Source: Halorussus ruber (GTDB taxonomy: Archaea; Halobacteriota; Halobacteria; Halobacteriales; Haladaptataceae). From it: 64,000 bases of DNA. The first letter of the stretch is position 1. Each line of letters opens with the position of its first letter. Made by a program: the position numbers and the translations under genes. The notes below the pieces were generated by a model. That model made no database searches, was not told the DNA's origin, and saw nothing but the letters and a program-made list of their open reading frames with translations. Shown here piece by piece: positions 49,081 to 57,596 of this stretch. Where the stretch lies: contig NZ_SBIT01000002.1 in NCBI RefSeq assembly GCF_004765785.1, positions 62,001-126,000 on the forward strand, in the 5' to 3' direction.

Positions 49081-50298
49081 CTAGCCCTTAGTGAGCGTCT
49101 GAAGCACGCCGCTCACGAAGGGCCGGGGGTCGTCCAGTCGCAGGAAGTCGAACCGGGGTTGGCGGAGCATCGACTCGCCGATTTCCAGCGCCGTCTCCGA
49201 GAGCGAGGGGCGCTCGACGTAGGGCGACTCGTCGCTGAGGACGCTGGCGAGGTAGCCCAGTTCGCCGTAGAGGAGGTGGCTCCCGACGCCGATTTCGAAG
49301 TCCGGGTCGATTTCCTCGCGGCGGTCGCGCGACTGGAGCCAGTAGTACAGCGGGAAGTCCGCGCCCGCCTGCACCGTCGAGGGGAGCGACTGCCACATCC
49401 GGGGGTTGATTTCGGTCAGGTAGTACTCGCCGGTCTCGTCGTGTTCCATGTACTCGATGCAGGCCAGCCCGTGCCAGTCGAGTTCGGCCAGCAGGTCCCG
49501 GGCGACCGCTTCGAGTTCCGGGTCGTACATCGATTCGCGGTAGACGCCACCGCCGCCGGTGTAGGAGTTGCCGCGAATCTGGCGGTGCTGGAAGGTGGCG
49601 ACCGGTTCGCCCTCGTCGTAGAGCGCCGCGAACATGTACTCGTCGCTGGCGGGGACGAACTCCTGCACGATGGGCGTGTGGTTCATCTCGGCGACCAGCT
49701 CGTCGCGGTCGGGTTCCTCGTCGGGGTGGACGTGGGTGACGTTGTTGACCTCCTCGCACTCGTTCGGGGCGTGGGTATCGACGTACTGGTCGGCCAGCAG
49801 GTTGTACCGGGACTTGACGAGGAGGTCGCCGGTCCAGTCCTCGACGGCGTCGAGCGTCCGGGTCTCGGGCACCGGGACGCCCGCCGATTCGGCCGCCTCC
49901 GCGAGTTTCACGCGGTCGTGGACCCGCTCCAGCGTCTCCATCGGCGGGACCTCGACCGCGGCGCGTTCCGCGAACTCCTCGCGGTAGCGCGACAGCAGGT
50001 AGGCGTCGTACTCACGAATCGGAATCACCGCCTGCACGTCCTCGCGCTCGGCGAGGTCCAACAGCGCGTTCTTGTACGCCAGCAGGTCCGCGTCGGGCGA
50101 GGGGAGTCGCGCCGTCTCGTCGCAGAACCGCGAGGAGAACACGGGCACGTGGTCGTGTTCCGAGGCCGCGATGGTGTGGACGCCGCGCCGCCCCAGCGAA
50201 CGCAGGCAGGGGTAACTGTACGGCGCGACGCCCGTTGGCACGAGAACCGACGGCGCGTCGTCGTTAGCCGGGGGCATACCCGCAGGTTCGGACGCCAC
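49081..50298 (-). CDS. ATP-grasp ligase (carboxylate-amine ligase-like)
   Basis: 405 residues. N-terminal Rossmann-like pre-ATP-grasp domain (SVLVPTGVAPYSYPCLRSLGRRGVHTIAAS near 17-46), then the ATP-grasp domain: GVPVPETRTLDAVEDW, LLVKSRYN (ATP-binding Lys), PIVQEFVP, and the metal-binding end CIEYMEHDETGEYYLTEINPRMWQSLP near 287-313 (E and N). It would join a carboxylate to an amine through an acyl phosphate. The substrate is unknown; surface polymer or osmolyte synthesis is possible. Haloarchaeal relatives sit near glycosyl or lipid genes, but no such context is here. Confidence 0.86.
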   Translation of the reverse strand: MASEPAGMPPANDDAPSVLVPTGVAPYSYPCLRSLGRRGVHTIAASEHDHVPVFSSRFCDETARLPSPDADLLAYKNALLDLAEREDVQAVIPIREYDAYLLSRYREEFAERAAVEVPPMETLERVHDRVKLAEAAESAGVPVPETRTLDAVEDWTGDLLVKSRYNLLADQYVDTHAPNECEEVNNVTHVHPDEEPDRDELVAEMNHTPIVQEFVPASDEYMFAALYDEGEPVATFQHRQIRGNSYTGGGGVYRESMYDPELEAVARDLLAELDWHGLACIEYMEHDETGEYYLTEINPRMWQSLPSTVQAGADFPLYYWLQSRDRREEIDPDFEIGVGSHLLYGELGYLASVLSDESPYVERPSLSETALEIGESMLRQPRFDFLRLDDPRPFVSGVLQTLTKG

Positions 50299-50460
50299 GT
50301 GTTTTAGTATGAGCCAGCAAAGCGTCTCCTCAGTCTTCGTAGGGCACTCCTGTCGCGCCGTAGGAGCGGTTTACGGCCGAGGAGTGTCCGGGTGTCGGGC
50401 AATACTCAAACGCCATTGAGTAACAAATACAATTCTTTAAACAATATAATTATTCCTCGG

Positions 50461-50479
50461 CCGGATTCTCCGAATCCGG
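50461..50479 (-). terminator. Hairpin terminator after the ModE-like gene
   Basis: CCGGATTC/GAATCCGG, an 8-bp perfect stem with a GGA triloop on the minus (sense) strand, followed by AT-rich sequence (GGAATAATTATATTG), 23 bp after the stop codon. It has the same GNA-triloop design as the repeat family. Confidence 0.6.
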
Positions 50480-50501
50480 TCGGCGTCCGGACAGGAACCG
50501 G

Positions 50502-51194
50502 CTACCAATCCTCGCCCGGACTCGCCCGCGTCGCGGTCGCCTTGAACGACGCGACGACCTCGCTCCCCGCCCGCAAGTCCAACTTCTCGACGCTCGACGC
50601 CGTGACCAGCGCGGAGAGGGTCGCGTCGGCACTCGCGTCCACGAGGACGCGGGCGACCTGCTCCCCGGCGTCGATGGCCGAGACGGTGCCCGCGAACCGG
50701 TTCCGGGCGCTGGTGGCCGCCTCGGCGGGGGCGTCCTCGGGCGCGTGGAGCGTCACGGCGTCGGCCCGGACGGCGACCTGCACCGCGTCGGTGTCGGCCT
50801 CGGGAGCGAGCGCGCGGACCCGCCCGGCGGAGGTCTCCACGGTGGCGAGTTCTCCCTCCCGAGCGACGACCCGGCCCGAGAGGACGGTCTCCTCGACCTC
50901 CGCGGTCCCCGTGAACTCCGCGCGGAGGCGCTCGAACCGGGCCAGCACGGCGCGGGCCTCGTCCGTGAGTTCCGAGCCACCGCCCCCGGACCCTCCTCGC
51001 TGGCGAGTCACGAGGGGGCCGAGCGCGTCTTCGAGCGCCGTGAGTCGCTGGTGAGCGCGGGAGTACGACCGGCCCAACTCGTCTGCGGCCCGGTTGAGCG
51101 ACCCCTCCCTGTCGACCGCCCGGAGGAGTTCGGCGTCGTCGGCGTCGAACTCCACTCCGTCGGCCCGGAGGTGAGTCTCGAATCCGGCGTCCAT
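50502..51194 (-). CDS. ModE-like regulator with two TOBE domains
   Basis: 230 residues. N-terminal winged helix typical of ModE (DDAELLRAVDREGSLNRAADELGRSYSRAHQRLTALEDALG, about 18-58), then two TOBE/MOP repeats (about 95-160 and 165-230: VLSGRVVAREGELATVETSAGRVRALAP and NRFAGTVSAIDAGEQVARVLV), which bind molybdate or tungstate. It should repress the divergent transporter when oxyanion is plentiful. The divergent spacer is 61 bp and has GTTATGTCTG twice (51226 and 51253). A hairpin terminator lies just downstream. Confidence 0.92.
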   Translation of the reverse strand: MDAGFETHLRADGVEFDADDAELLRAVDREGSLNRAADELGRSYSRAHQRLTALEDALGPLVTRQRGGSGGGGSELTDEARAVLARFERLRAEFTGTAEVEETVLSGRVVAREGELATVETSAGRVRALAPEADTDAVQVAVRADAVTLHAPEDAPAEAATSARNRFAGTVSAIDAGEQVARVLVDASADATLSALVTASSVEKLDLRAGSEVVASFKATATRASPGEDW

Positions 51195-51225
51195 ACCCTC
51201 GCCGACGGGACGAGCGAGCAAAACC

Positions 51226-51262
51226 GTTATGTCTGGCGCGATAGAACGCAGGGTTATGTCTG
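51226..51262. promoter_or_regulatory. Direct repeat in the divergent modE-transporter spacer
   Basis: GTTATGTCTG at 51226-51235 and 51253-51262, centres 27 bp apart (the second copy overlaps the transporter start codon). A candidate ModE-like site or double promoter element; not a match to the bacterial ModE consensus. Confidence 0.4.
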
Positions 51263-52347
51263 AGAGGGAACAACGGTCGAGACGGCGATTTCTGCGAGCG
51301 ACCGGCGCACTCGGCGCGGCCGGACTCACCGGCCTCGCGGGGTGTACGGCGAGTGAGCAGCCCATTGAAGGGACCACGACCGAGGGCGGCGACGGGACCG
51401 CGACGAGTGGCGAAGCCGCCGAGGGCGAGGAGGCCCGAACGCCCTCCTCGGACTCGCTGACCGCCTTCCACGCGGGGAGCCTCGCGCCGCCGTTCAGCGC
51501 GGCCGAACCCCAGTTCGAGGAGCAGTACGGCGTCACAGTCAACCGGGAGGCGAAGGGGTCGGTCGCCTCGACGAAGAAAATCACCACGCAGGGCCGGAAG
51601 GCCGACGTGCTGGGGGTCTCGGACTTCCGGCTCATCCGCGACATGGTCGTGCCCGACTACGGCGACTGGTACGCCGTCTTCGCCACCAACGCGATGTCGC
51701 TCCAGTACCGCGAGGACTCGCCCGGCGCGGACGAAATCGGTCCCGACAACTGGTGGGAGATTCTCAGCCGGGACGACGTGAAAGTCGGCCACAGCGACCC
51801 GGCCATCGACCCCGGCGGCTACCGCGCGGTCATGGCGATGCAGTTGGGCAAGGAGAAATTCGAGGGCGAGCGCCTCTACGACGAGCGGACCTTCCAGCAG
51901 ATTCGGGACAACATGACGATTCCGACCGGGACCGAGACCAAACTGGAGGGCCAACTCGAGTCGGGCAAACTCGACTACGCGCTCTACTACCGGTCTATCG
52001 CCTCCCAGTCGGGACTGCCCTACGTGGACCTCCAACCCCACGTGGACCTCTCGAAACTCACCACGAAGTACGCCGAACACTACGCCAAGGCCAAAGTCGA
52101 GGCGGGCGGCACCGAGTACGTCGGCGCGCCCATCGCCTACGGCGTGACGGTCCCGAGCGTGGCCGAGGCCCCGGTCCGGGGCGCTCAGTGGGTCGAGTAC
52201 ATGATTACCGAACCCGGTCGGAAGATTCTGCAGGAGAAGGGCCTCATCCCCAAGCAACCCGCCGTCGTCACGAAGGGCGGCGACGTGCCGCCTCGCGTCG
52301 CCAAGCACGCGGAGGCAAAGACTTCAATCGGTCCGCTCGAACTCTGA
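51256..52347 (+). CDS. Molybdate/tungstate ABC transporter, substrate-binding lipoprotein
   Basis: 363 residues. Tat signal (RRRFLRATGALGAAG), lipobox GLAGC (Cys 28 or so), a Thr/Gly/Glu-rich linker, then a two-lobed binding protein: TAFHAGSLAPPFSAAEPQFEEQYGVTV and REAKGSVASTKKI match WtpA/ModA, where Ser residues of these loops bind the oxyanion; GHSDPAIDPGGYRAVMAMQL near 175-195 is the second site. Whether molybdate or tungstate is preferred is not visible. Followed 3 bp on by the permease gene. Confidence 0.92.
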   Translation: MSEREQRSRRRFLRATGALGAAGLTGLAGCTASEQPIEGTTTEGGDGTATSGEAAEGEEARTPSSDSLTAFHAGSLAPPFSAAEPQFEEQYGVTVNREAKGSVASTKKITTQGRKADVLGVSDFRLIRDMVVPDYGDWYAVFATNAMSLQYREDSPGADEIGPDNWWEILSRDDVKVGHSDPAIDPGGYRAVMAMQLGKEKFEGERLYDERTFQQIRDNMTIPTGTETKLEGQLESGKLDYALYYRSIASQSGLPYVDLQPHVDLSKLTTKYAEHYAKAKVEAGGTEYVGAPIAYGVTVPSVAEAPVRGAQWVEYMITEPGRKILQEKGLIPKQPAVVTKGGDVPPRVAKHAEAKTSIGPLEL

Positions 52348-52350
52348 ATC

Positions 52351-53406
52351 GTGAGTACCGACACAGAGACCAGAACCGAGGGCGAGACCACCGCTCCCCG
52401 AGCGACCGATTCCGCCGACGAGTCGCTCGTCGGCGGCATCGGCACCGGAACCGCCCTCCTCGCGGTCGTCTCGGTCCAACTCGTCGCGTTCGCCGCGGCG
52501 GTCGGGGTCGGCTATCCGGGTGCCTACGCCGGGTTCGCGGTCCTCTCGGCCGGGGCCATCGCCGCCTACCGGAACCGAGGAGCCTTCGGGATTCTCTCGG
52601 CCACGCTCGGGACGGTCCTGTTGGTCGCGCTCGGGTTGCCCCTGCTGATGATGGTCGCCCGCCAGAACCCCGACCTCGTGGTCGAGATGGCCGCCGACCC
52701 CGGCGTCCAGCAGGCGCTCTACCTGTCGGTGTACGCGCCGCTACTGGCGGCCATCGTCAGCGTCGCGTTCGGCGTCCCGCTGGCGCTGGTCTTGGCTCGG
52801 GGGTTCCCCGGACAGGAACTGGTCGAGAGCCTCGTGGACCTGCCCCTCGTGGTCCCCCACAGCGTCGCTGGCCTCGCCATCCTGTTCGGGTTCGGCGAGG
52901 GCGGGGCGTTCGGCGGCGTCCAGTTCACCGTTCCCGTCATCGACTTCACGTTCACGTTCGCGGTCCTCCAGACCATGCTCGGGATGGTGCTGGCGATGAC
53001 GTTCGTCTCGGCCCCCTTCGCGGTCAACGCGGCCCGCGAGGCCTTCGAGTCGGTGCCGACCCGCGTCGAGTGGGCCGCGAGGACGCTGGGCGCGAACCGC
53101 TTCGAGACCTTCCGGCGCGTGACCGCCCCGCTGGCGTGGCGCGGCGTCCTGACCGGCGGGGTGCTGGCGTGGGCGAGAGCGGTCTCGGAGTTCGGCGCGG
53201 TCGCCATCGTCGCCTACAGCGTCGAGTTCTTCTACCCCTTGGAGGGGGAAATTTCGGCCCAACACGCCCCCGTCTTCATCTACAACACGTACCTCTCGGC
53301 CGGACTGGAGGAGTCGGGCGCGGTCGCCACCCTCCTGCTGGCGCTCTCGGCGGTCATCTTCCTGCTGGTTCGGACTGTCGCTTACGACGATGGAGGGTGG
53401 CCATGA
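52351..53406 (+). CDS. Molybdate/tungstate ABC transporter, permease
   Basis: 351 residues, GTG start. N-terminal acidic segment, then about nine hydrophobic segments; longer than most ModB/WtpB (about 250), with an extra N-terminal membrane part (about 30-110). The EAA-like loop that contacts the ATPase is EAFESVPTRVEWAARTLGANRFETFRRVTAPLAWRG near 230-265. VVPHSVAGLAILFGF near 166-180 is typical of molybdate permeases. Start codon 3 bp after the binding-protein stop. Confidence 0.9.
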   Translation: MSTDTETRTEGETTAPRATDSADESLVGGIGTGTALLAVVSVQLVAFAAAVGVGYPGAYAGFAVLSAGAIAAYRNRGAFGILSATLGTVLLVALGLPLLMMVARQNPDLVVEMAADPGVQQALYLSVYAPLLAAIVSVAFGVPLALVLARGFPGQELVESLVDLPLVVPHSVAGLAILFGFGEGGAFGGVQFTVPVIDFTFTFAVLQTMLGMVLAMTFVSAPFAVNAAREAFESVPTRVEWAARTLGANRFETFRRVTAPLAWRGVLTGGVLAWARAVSEFGAVAIVAYSVEFFYPLEGEISAQHAPVFIYNTYLSAGLEESGAVATLLLALSAVIFLLVRTVAYDDGGWP

Positions 53407-53417
53407 AGCCGGAAATC

Positions 53418-53425
53418 GGAGGTGA
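53418..53425 (+). promoter_or_regulatory. Strong Shine-Dalgarno before the ATPase gene
   Basis: GGAGGTGA, fully complementary to the expected 16S rRNA 3' end, 6 nt before GTG 53432. It decides this start within the operon. It lies in a 10-codon frame beginning ATG 53403 that overlaps the permease stop. Confidence 0.7.
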
Positions 53426-53431
53426 TTTGCC

Positions 53432-54436
53432 GTGACGCTGGACATCGACGTGTCCGCGACCTTCACCGCCGAAGGCGCAGACCGGTTCGAGGTCGCGGCC
53501 GACCTCTCTGTCGCCGACGGCGAGACACTGGTCGTCCTCGGCCCCAGCGGGTCGGGCAAGAGCCTGCTGCTGGAAACCGTGGCCGGGTTCCACGACCACG
53601 AGGGCCGGGTGGCGCTGGCGGACCGGGACCTGACCGGCGAACCGCCCGAGGAGCGCGGCCTCGGGTTCGTCTTCCAAGACTACGCGCTGTTCCCTCACAA
53701 GACGGTCCGCGAGAACGTCGCGTTCGGCGGGAGGTACCACGACATCCGGAACCCCGACGACCTGCTGACGGAGTTCGGGGTGGCGGACCTCGCCGACCGG
53801 TACCCGCCGACGCTCTCGGGCGGGGAGTCCCAGCGGGTCGCGCTGGCCCGCGCCCTCGCCGTCCGACCCGACGCCTTCCTGCTGGACGAGCCCCTCTCGG
53901 CGCTCGACGTGCCGACCCGCCAGACGCTCCGGGAGGTCCTCGCGGACGTGCTGGCCGACCAGACCGCGATGTACGTCACGCACAACCGGACGACGGCGCG
54001 GGCCATCGCCGACCGGGTGGCGGTGATTCGGGACGGGAGCATCGTCCAAATCGGCACGCCCGAGGAGATTTTCGAGCGCCCCGACTCGCCCTTCGTGGCC
54101 CGGTTCACGGGCGCGAACTGCCTCGAACTCGCCGACGACGCGCTGGCGACGCCCGAGGGCCGACTCGACTTCGACGGCACGGACGGACTGGGGACGACAG
54201 GCGACGACGCCACCCACCTCGCCATCCGACCGGAACACGTCGAACTGAACCCGGAGGGCCCCGCCGACGCCGACTTCTCGGCGTCGGTCGAGCGCGCGAT
54301 TCAGGAGGACGGCCGGTGTCTCCTCGCGCTCGACGTGGCGGGCCAGCGACTCGACGCCTACGCCTCCTCGCCGCCGGAGCGCGACGAGGTGGGGATTTCG
54401 CTCCCACGAGAGAGGGTGACGCTGTTGTCAGCGTAA
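53432..54436 (+). CDS. Molybdate/tungstate ABC transporter, ATPase
   Basis: 334 residues, GTG start set by a strong Shine-Dalgarno. Walker A GPSGSGKSLL near 36-45, Q-loop VFQDYALFPHKTVRENV near 75-91, ABC signature LSGGESQRVALARALA near 128-143, Walker B FLLDEPLSALD near 149-159, H-loop THNRTTARAIAD, and a C-terminal TOBE-type domain (about 230-334) that may sense the oxyanion and inhibit transport. The usual third gene of modABC/wtpABC operons. Confidence 0.93.
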   Translation: MTLDIDVSATFTAEGADRFEVAADLSVADGETLVVLGPSGSGKSLLLETVAGFHDHEGRVALADRDLTGEPPEERGLGFVFQDYALFPHKTVRENVAFGGRYHDIRNPDDLLTEFGVADLADRYPPTLSGGESQRVALARALAVRPDAFLLDEPLSALDVPTRQTLREVLADVLADQTAMYVTHNRTTARAIADRVAVIRDGSIVQIGTPEEIFERPDSPFVARFTGANCLELADDALATPEGRLDFDGTDGLGTTGDDATHLAIRPEHVELNPEGPADADFSASVERAIQEDGRCLLALDVAGQRLDAYASSPPERDEVGISLPRERVTLLSA

Positions 54437-54511
54437 TTTTTCTGCCACTATCCAAACTTCGCCACGCTCGCGCGAGAAACTTACTTAGGGGAGGCTTCGG
54501 AATCACTCCCT

Positions 54512-54601
54512 ATGGCACGCGAACAGCGAACTCAGACGGGGTGGACGAACGAGAGGGAGCAAACGAACAAGACGAACCGAACCGGCGAGGTAGGACGATG
54601 A
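54512..54601 (+). CDS. Short upstream ORF coupled to the LEA-like gene
   Basis: 29 codons (starts MAREQRTQTGWTNEREQTNK, ends VGR) whose TGA overlaps the ATG of the next gene by 4 bp (ATGA at 54598-54601). A TATA-like ACTTACTTAG near 54479-54488 lies about 25 bp before ATG 54512, so the transcript would be leaderless and begin with this ORF. Composition is hydrophilic, with no known motif. It could be a leader peptide that controls translation of the large gene, or simply a spacer. Confidence 0.5.
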   Translation: MAREQRTQTGWTNEREQTNKTNRTGEVGR

Positions 54602-56421
54602 GTCTGGTCGGCGGCACGCTCGGCAAAATCGGAGCGGTTCTGCTGGCAGGACTAGTCGTCTCGGCCGCAGGAGTCGGCGCGGCGGTCTCGACCGGCGTCG
54701 TCAGTCTCCAACCGCCCGCGGTCGAATCGGTCGAGAACGAGTGGGGCGAAGTGACGAAGGACGAGACCCAGATTCGGACGACAGTCGTGATGGACAACCC
54801 GAACAAAGTGGGCGTCCCGGGGGCCGCCAGCGTCACCTACGACGTGACGATGAACGACGTGACGATGGCAGAGGGGTCCAGCGGCGGCCTCTCGCTGTCG
54901 CCCGGTCGGAACGAAATCGCGCTGAAGACCGGCATCGACAACGAGAAGATTCCGGCGTGGTGGGCCAGCCACATCAACAACGGCGAGGAGACAACCCTCT
55001 CGGTCGAACCCTCGGCGAAGGTCGCCTTCGTCTCGAAGGGCCTGCCGTCGTTCGACCGCACCTTCGAGACAGACATGCTCTCGTCGTTCGACAGTCAGTC
55101 GGGCCAGTCGGTGCAGGTGGGCAACCGGACCCTGCTGACCGTCGAGGAGACCGAAGCGTCGTGGGGCCACGCGACCGAGGACGAGACGCCCCTCCGGTTC
55201 GCCGGAACGGTCCACAACCCCAACAGCGCGCCCATCACGTTCTCGAAAATCGGCTACGAGGTGTCGATGAACGACGTGACGGTGGCCGAGGGGACCACCG
55301 AGGGCGGCGTCGAGATTTCCGCGAACTCGACCGACACCATCCGAATCAACTCGACGCTGGACAACGGAAAGCTGGACGAGTGGTGGGTTAGCCACCTGAA
55401 CCGGGGCGAGCGGACCGACCTGAACGTCTCGGTGTTCGCCGTGGTCGAGGGCGAGGAGGGGACCCAGCGAGTCCCCCTGCCCTTCCTGAGCCAGCGCGTC
55501 GCGTTCGAGACCGACATTCTGGGCGGCGGAACCGCGACGACTCGCGCACTCGGCCCGCCGGGCGAGGAGAAGGGCCTCGGGGCCAGCCCGCCGCGAGTCG
55601 TCTCCATCGACCGCGACTGGGCCGCGACCGACTCGGGCACGCGATTCACCACGACCGTCGTCGTGGACAACCCCAACGCGGCGGATTCGCACCTCGGCAA
55701 CGTCTCGCTCGACGCGACCTACCGGGTGAGACTCAACGGGATGACGCTGATTCAGGACAGCCAAGAGACGACGCTCACGCCCGGCAGAAGCGAACTCACG
55801 GTCTCGAAGGGCGTTAGCGACGCCGCCATCCAGCGGTGGTGGATGAGCCACGTCCGGAACGGCGAGCGGACGAAGCTGACCACCGAGGGCCGGGCGCTCG
55901 CCGACCTCGGATTCGCCGAGGTGCCGGTGCCGCTCCCCAAGCAACACCAGACCTTCGAGACCGACATGCTCTCGGGCCTCCGGACGGGTAGCGAGACCGT
56001 CACGGTCCGCGGGCGGACGCTCGCCAAACTCCACGGCGTGAGCGCCGAGTGGGGCGAACCCACGATGAAGCGGACGCCGATAGCAATCGACGGGAAGGTG
56101 ACGAACGAGCGCGACGGCGAGCTGACCGTCAAGCGACTCGGCTACGAAATCGAGGCCAACGGCGTGGTGCTGGCCGACGACGAGACGAACGTCGGAACCA
56201 CGATTCCGGGCAAATCGACTCGCGCGATTTCGGCGACCGCGGGCCTCGACAACCAGCGAATCGACGACTGGTGGGTCAGCCACCTGACCAACGGCGAGGA
56301 GTCCGACCTCTCGGTCTCCTACTACGCCGTGGTGGAGTACCGCGGCAACCAGTTCACGGTCGAACTCGACTCGATGAGCTACGAGAAGACCATCGAGACG
56401 AGCGCCTTCGGTAGCACGTAG
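54598..56421 (+). CDS. Four-repeat LEA14/WHy-like membrane-anchored protein
   Basis: 607 residues. N-terminal membrane helix (IGAVLLAGLVVSAAGVGAAVS, about 11-31), then four LEA14-type immunoglobulin-like repeats of about 140 residues. Each has a start like ENEWGEVTKDET or SAEWGEPTMKRT, a VMDNPN/VHNPN/VVDNPN strand (degenerate KVTNERD in repeat four), and a closing WWxSHxxNGE block at about 121, 261, 421 and 561. The family (water stress and hypersensitive response domain) is tied to desiccation tolerance. Exposed outside the membrane by topology. The ATGA overlap with the short ORF upstream suggests coupled translation. Confidence 0.85.
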   Translation: MSLVGGTLGKIGAVLLAGLVVSAAGVGAAVSTGVVSLQPPAVESVENEWGEVTKDETQIRTTVVMDNPNKVGVPGAASVTYDVTMNDVTMAEGSSGGLSLSPGRNEIALKTGIDNEKIPAWWASHINNGEETTLSVEPSAKVAFVSKGLPSFDRTFETDMLSSFDSQSGQSVQVGNRTLLTVEETEASWGHATEDETPLRFAGTVHNPNSAPITFSKIGYEVSMNDVTVAEGTTEGGVEISANSTDTIRINSTLDNGKLDEWWVSHLNRGERTDLNVSVFAVVEGEEGTQRVPLPFLSQRVAFETDILGGGTATTRALGPPGEEKGLGASPPRVVSIDRDWAATDSGTRFTTTVVVDNPNAADSHLGNVSLDATYRVRLNGMTLIQDSQETTLTPGRSELTVSKGVSDAAIQRWWMSHVRNGERTKLTTEGRALADLGFAEVPVPLPKQHQTFETDMLSGLRTGSETVTVRGRTLAKLHGVSAEWGEPTMKRTPIAIDGKVTNERDGELTVKRLGYEIEANGVVLADDETNVGTTIPGKSTRAISATAGLDNQRIDDWWVSHLTNGEESDLSVSYYAVVEYRGNQFTVELDSMSYEKTIETSAFGST

Positions 56422-56549
56422 TGGAACGGGTGGAACAGGGAACCCCGCCACACCACCGTCAAACCACCAGACTACCACCCCACCACACACCGTCACACAC
56501 CACCGACAGCGATTTTTGACGGGGACGAGTCGAACCGAGACGGAGAGTC

Positions 56550-56999
56550 ATGCCTGAAGTCCGCGAGCTATCGCCCGAGGACGCGCCGGAACTGGTCGCG
56601 CTCTACGAGGAGTACGAATGGTGGGAGGACCGCGAGGAGGCGGGAGTCCGCGAGGCGCTGGCCGCGACGGAGGTCGCGCTGGGAGTGCAAGCAGACGGCG
56701 ACCTCGTGGCCGCGGCGCGAGTTCTGACCGATTACAACTACTACGCCACGGTCTTCGACGTGATTGTCGCGGCCGACCGGCGAGGCGAGGGCCTCGGCGA
56801 GACGCTGATGGAGGCGCTACTCGACCACCCCGACTTGCAGTCCGTGCCGGGCCTCTCGCTCCTCTGTCGGGAGGGGTTGGTGGGGTTCTACGAGTCGCTG
56901 GGCTTCGAGGTGTTCGGCCCGGAGTTCGAGGTGCCGGAGGGCGGCACGGAGGAGTTGGTCCGGATGACCTACGCCCACGACGACGAGTCTGATTCGTAG
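56550..56999 (+). CDS. GNAT-family N-acetyltransferase
   Basis: 149 residues. EVRELSPEDAPELVALYEEYEWW opens the fold; the acetyl-CoA site is VFDVIVAADRRGEGLGETLMEALLDHP near 69-95 (R-R-G-E-G-L-G, motif A), then GLSLLCREGLVGFYESLGFEVFGPEF near 104-129. The substrate is unknown. Monocistronic. Confidence 0.9.
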   Translation: MPEVRELSPEDAPELVALYEEYEWWEDREEAGVREALAATEVALGVQADGDLVAAARVLTDYNYYATVFDVIVAADRRGEGLGETLMEALLDHPDLQSVPGLSLLCREGLVGFYESLGFEVFGPEFEVPEGGTEELVRMTYAHDDESDS

Positions 57000-57113
57000 G
57001 CGAGAACTCTGATTCTGTCCGCGAAAACCACGGTAGCCGAGCGCCCACCACCCGGCGGGCGCTCGGCCGACCAACCGACAGGAATGCACTCAGCCAATCA
57101 AACCACCGTTTGG

Positions 57114-57350
57114 GTGGATGAAGGGGCCGCCCGGTCGCGCCAGAGGCTTGGTCGCTGGTCGGCCCCTATCCGAGGTCGGGCGGTGTCTCACCGAACGGAG
57201 TGAGGTGATGGCTCGGAAGACGCGGTTCGTCTTCCGGTGCGGAGAGACCGAGGATATGCCGACCAGCAACCGCCGGAGGACAAACCGCGTCCTCCGAGGT
57301 CTCGTTCGCTCCGCTCACGAGACCGCGACCGGGCGGGGCTTTCTAAAACA
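57114..57350 (+). repeat. Second large multibranched copy of the structured repeat (224-bp core)
   Basis: Core 57120-57343. Outer stem: 12 bp, 57128-57139 with 57324-57335. Second stem: 57154-57162 with 57259-57267. Third: 57167-57177 (TATCCGAGGTC) with 57246-57256, perfect apart from a central tandem G-A pair. Arms: 57188-57208 (TCACC-GA-AC-GGA-GT-GA-GGTGA), 57214-57236 (CGGAAGAC, loop GCGGTTC), 57274-57296 (CGGAGGAC, loop AAACCGC), 57298-57324 (8-bp stem; minus strand reads GA-GC-GGA-GC-GA). The same inner order as the copy at 32111, but the extra hairpin pair is on the right and inverted. It fills most of gene-free 57000-57464. Confidence 0.85.
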
Positions 57351-57464
57351 ACATCATAGACTTGTTCTCCGTGGTACAGGTTCTACTTCTTGAACTCGCA
57401 CCCCAAAGAACACATCATCCCCAGTAAAGCAGACTTTTCCTCACCCCCGCCCAAATCTCAGACC

Positions 57465-57596
57465 ATGAGTTGGGACGACCTCTTCGAGCGCGCCGAGGAG
57501 TACGAGACCGACGTCGAGACGATACGCGAGCGACTGGCCGCCCATCGAGAAGACGAGACGACCGAGAGCGACGAGCAGGAGGCCGACGATGCCTGA
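57465..57596 (+). CDS. Small acidic protein paired with the PIN-like protein
   Basis: 43 residues, almost all charged: SWDDLFERAEEYETDVETIRERLAAHREDE forms one amphipathic helix, followed by an acidic tail. It overlaps the PIN-like gene by 8 bp, so the two are translated together. The layout resembles a toxin-antitoxin operon, but the protein has no DNA-binding motif; it may be a helical cap. Start chosen at ATG 57465; the upstream frame is repeat-adjacent and non-acidic. Confidence 0.65.
   Translation: MSWDDLFERAEEYETDVETIRERLAAHREDETTESDEQEADDA

Noticed and set aside
51226-51262. Classic ModE palindrome between the ModE-like gene and the transporter
   Set aside because: The spacer has a direct repeat, not the bacterial inverted ModE sequence; only a candidate site is recorded.
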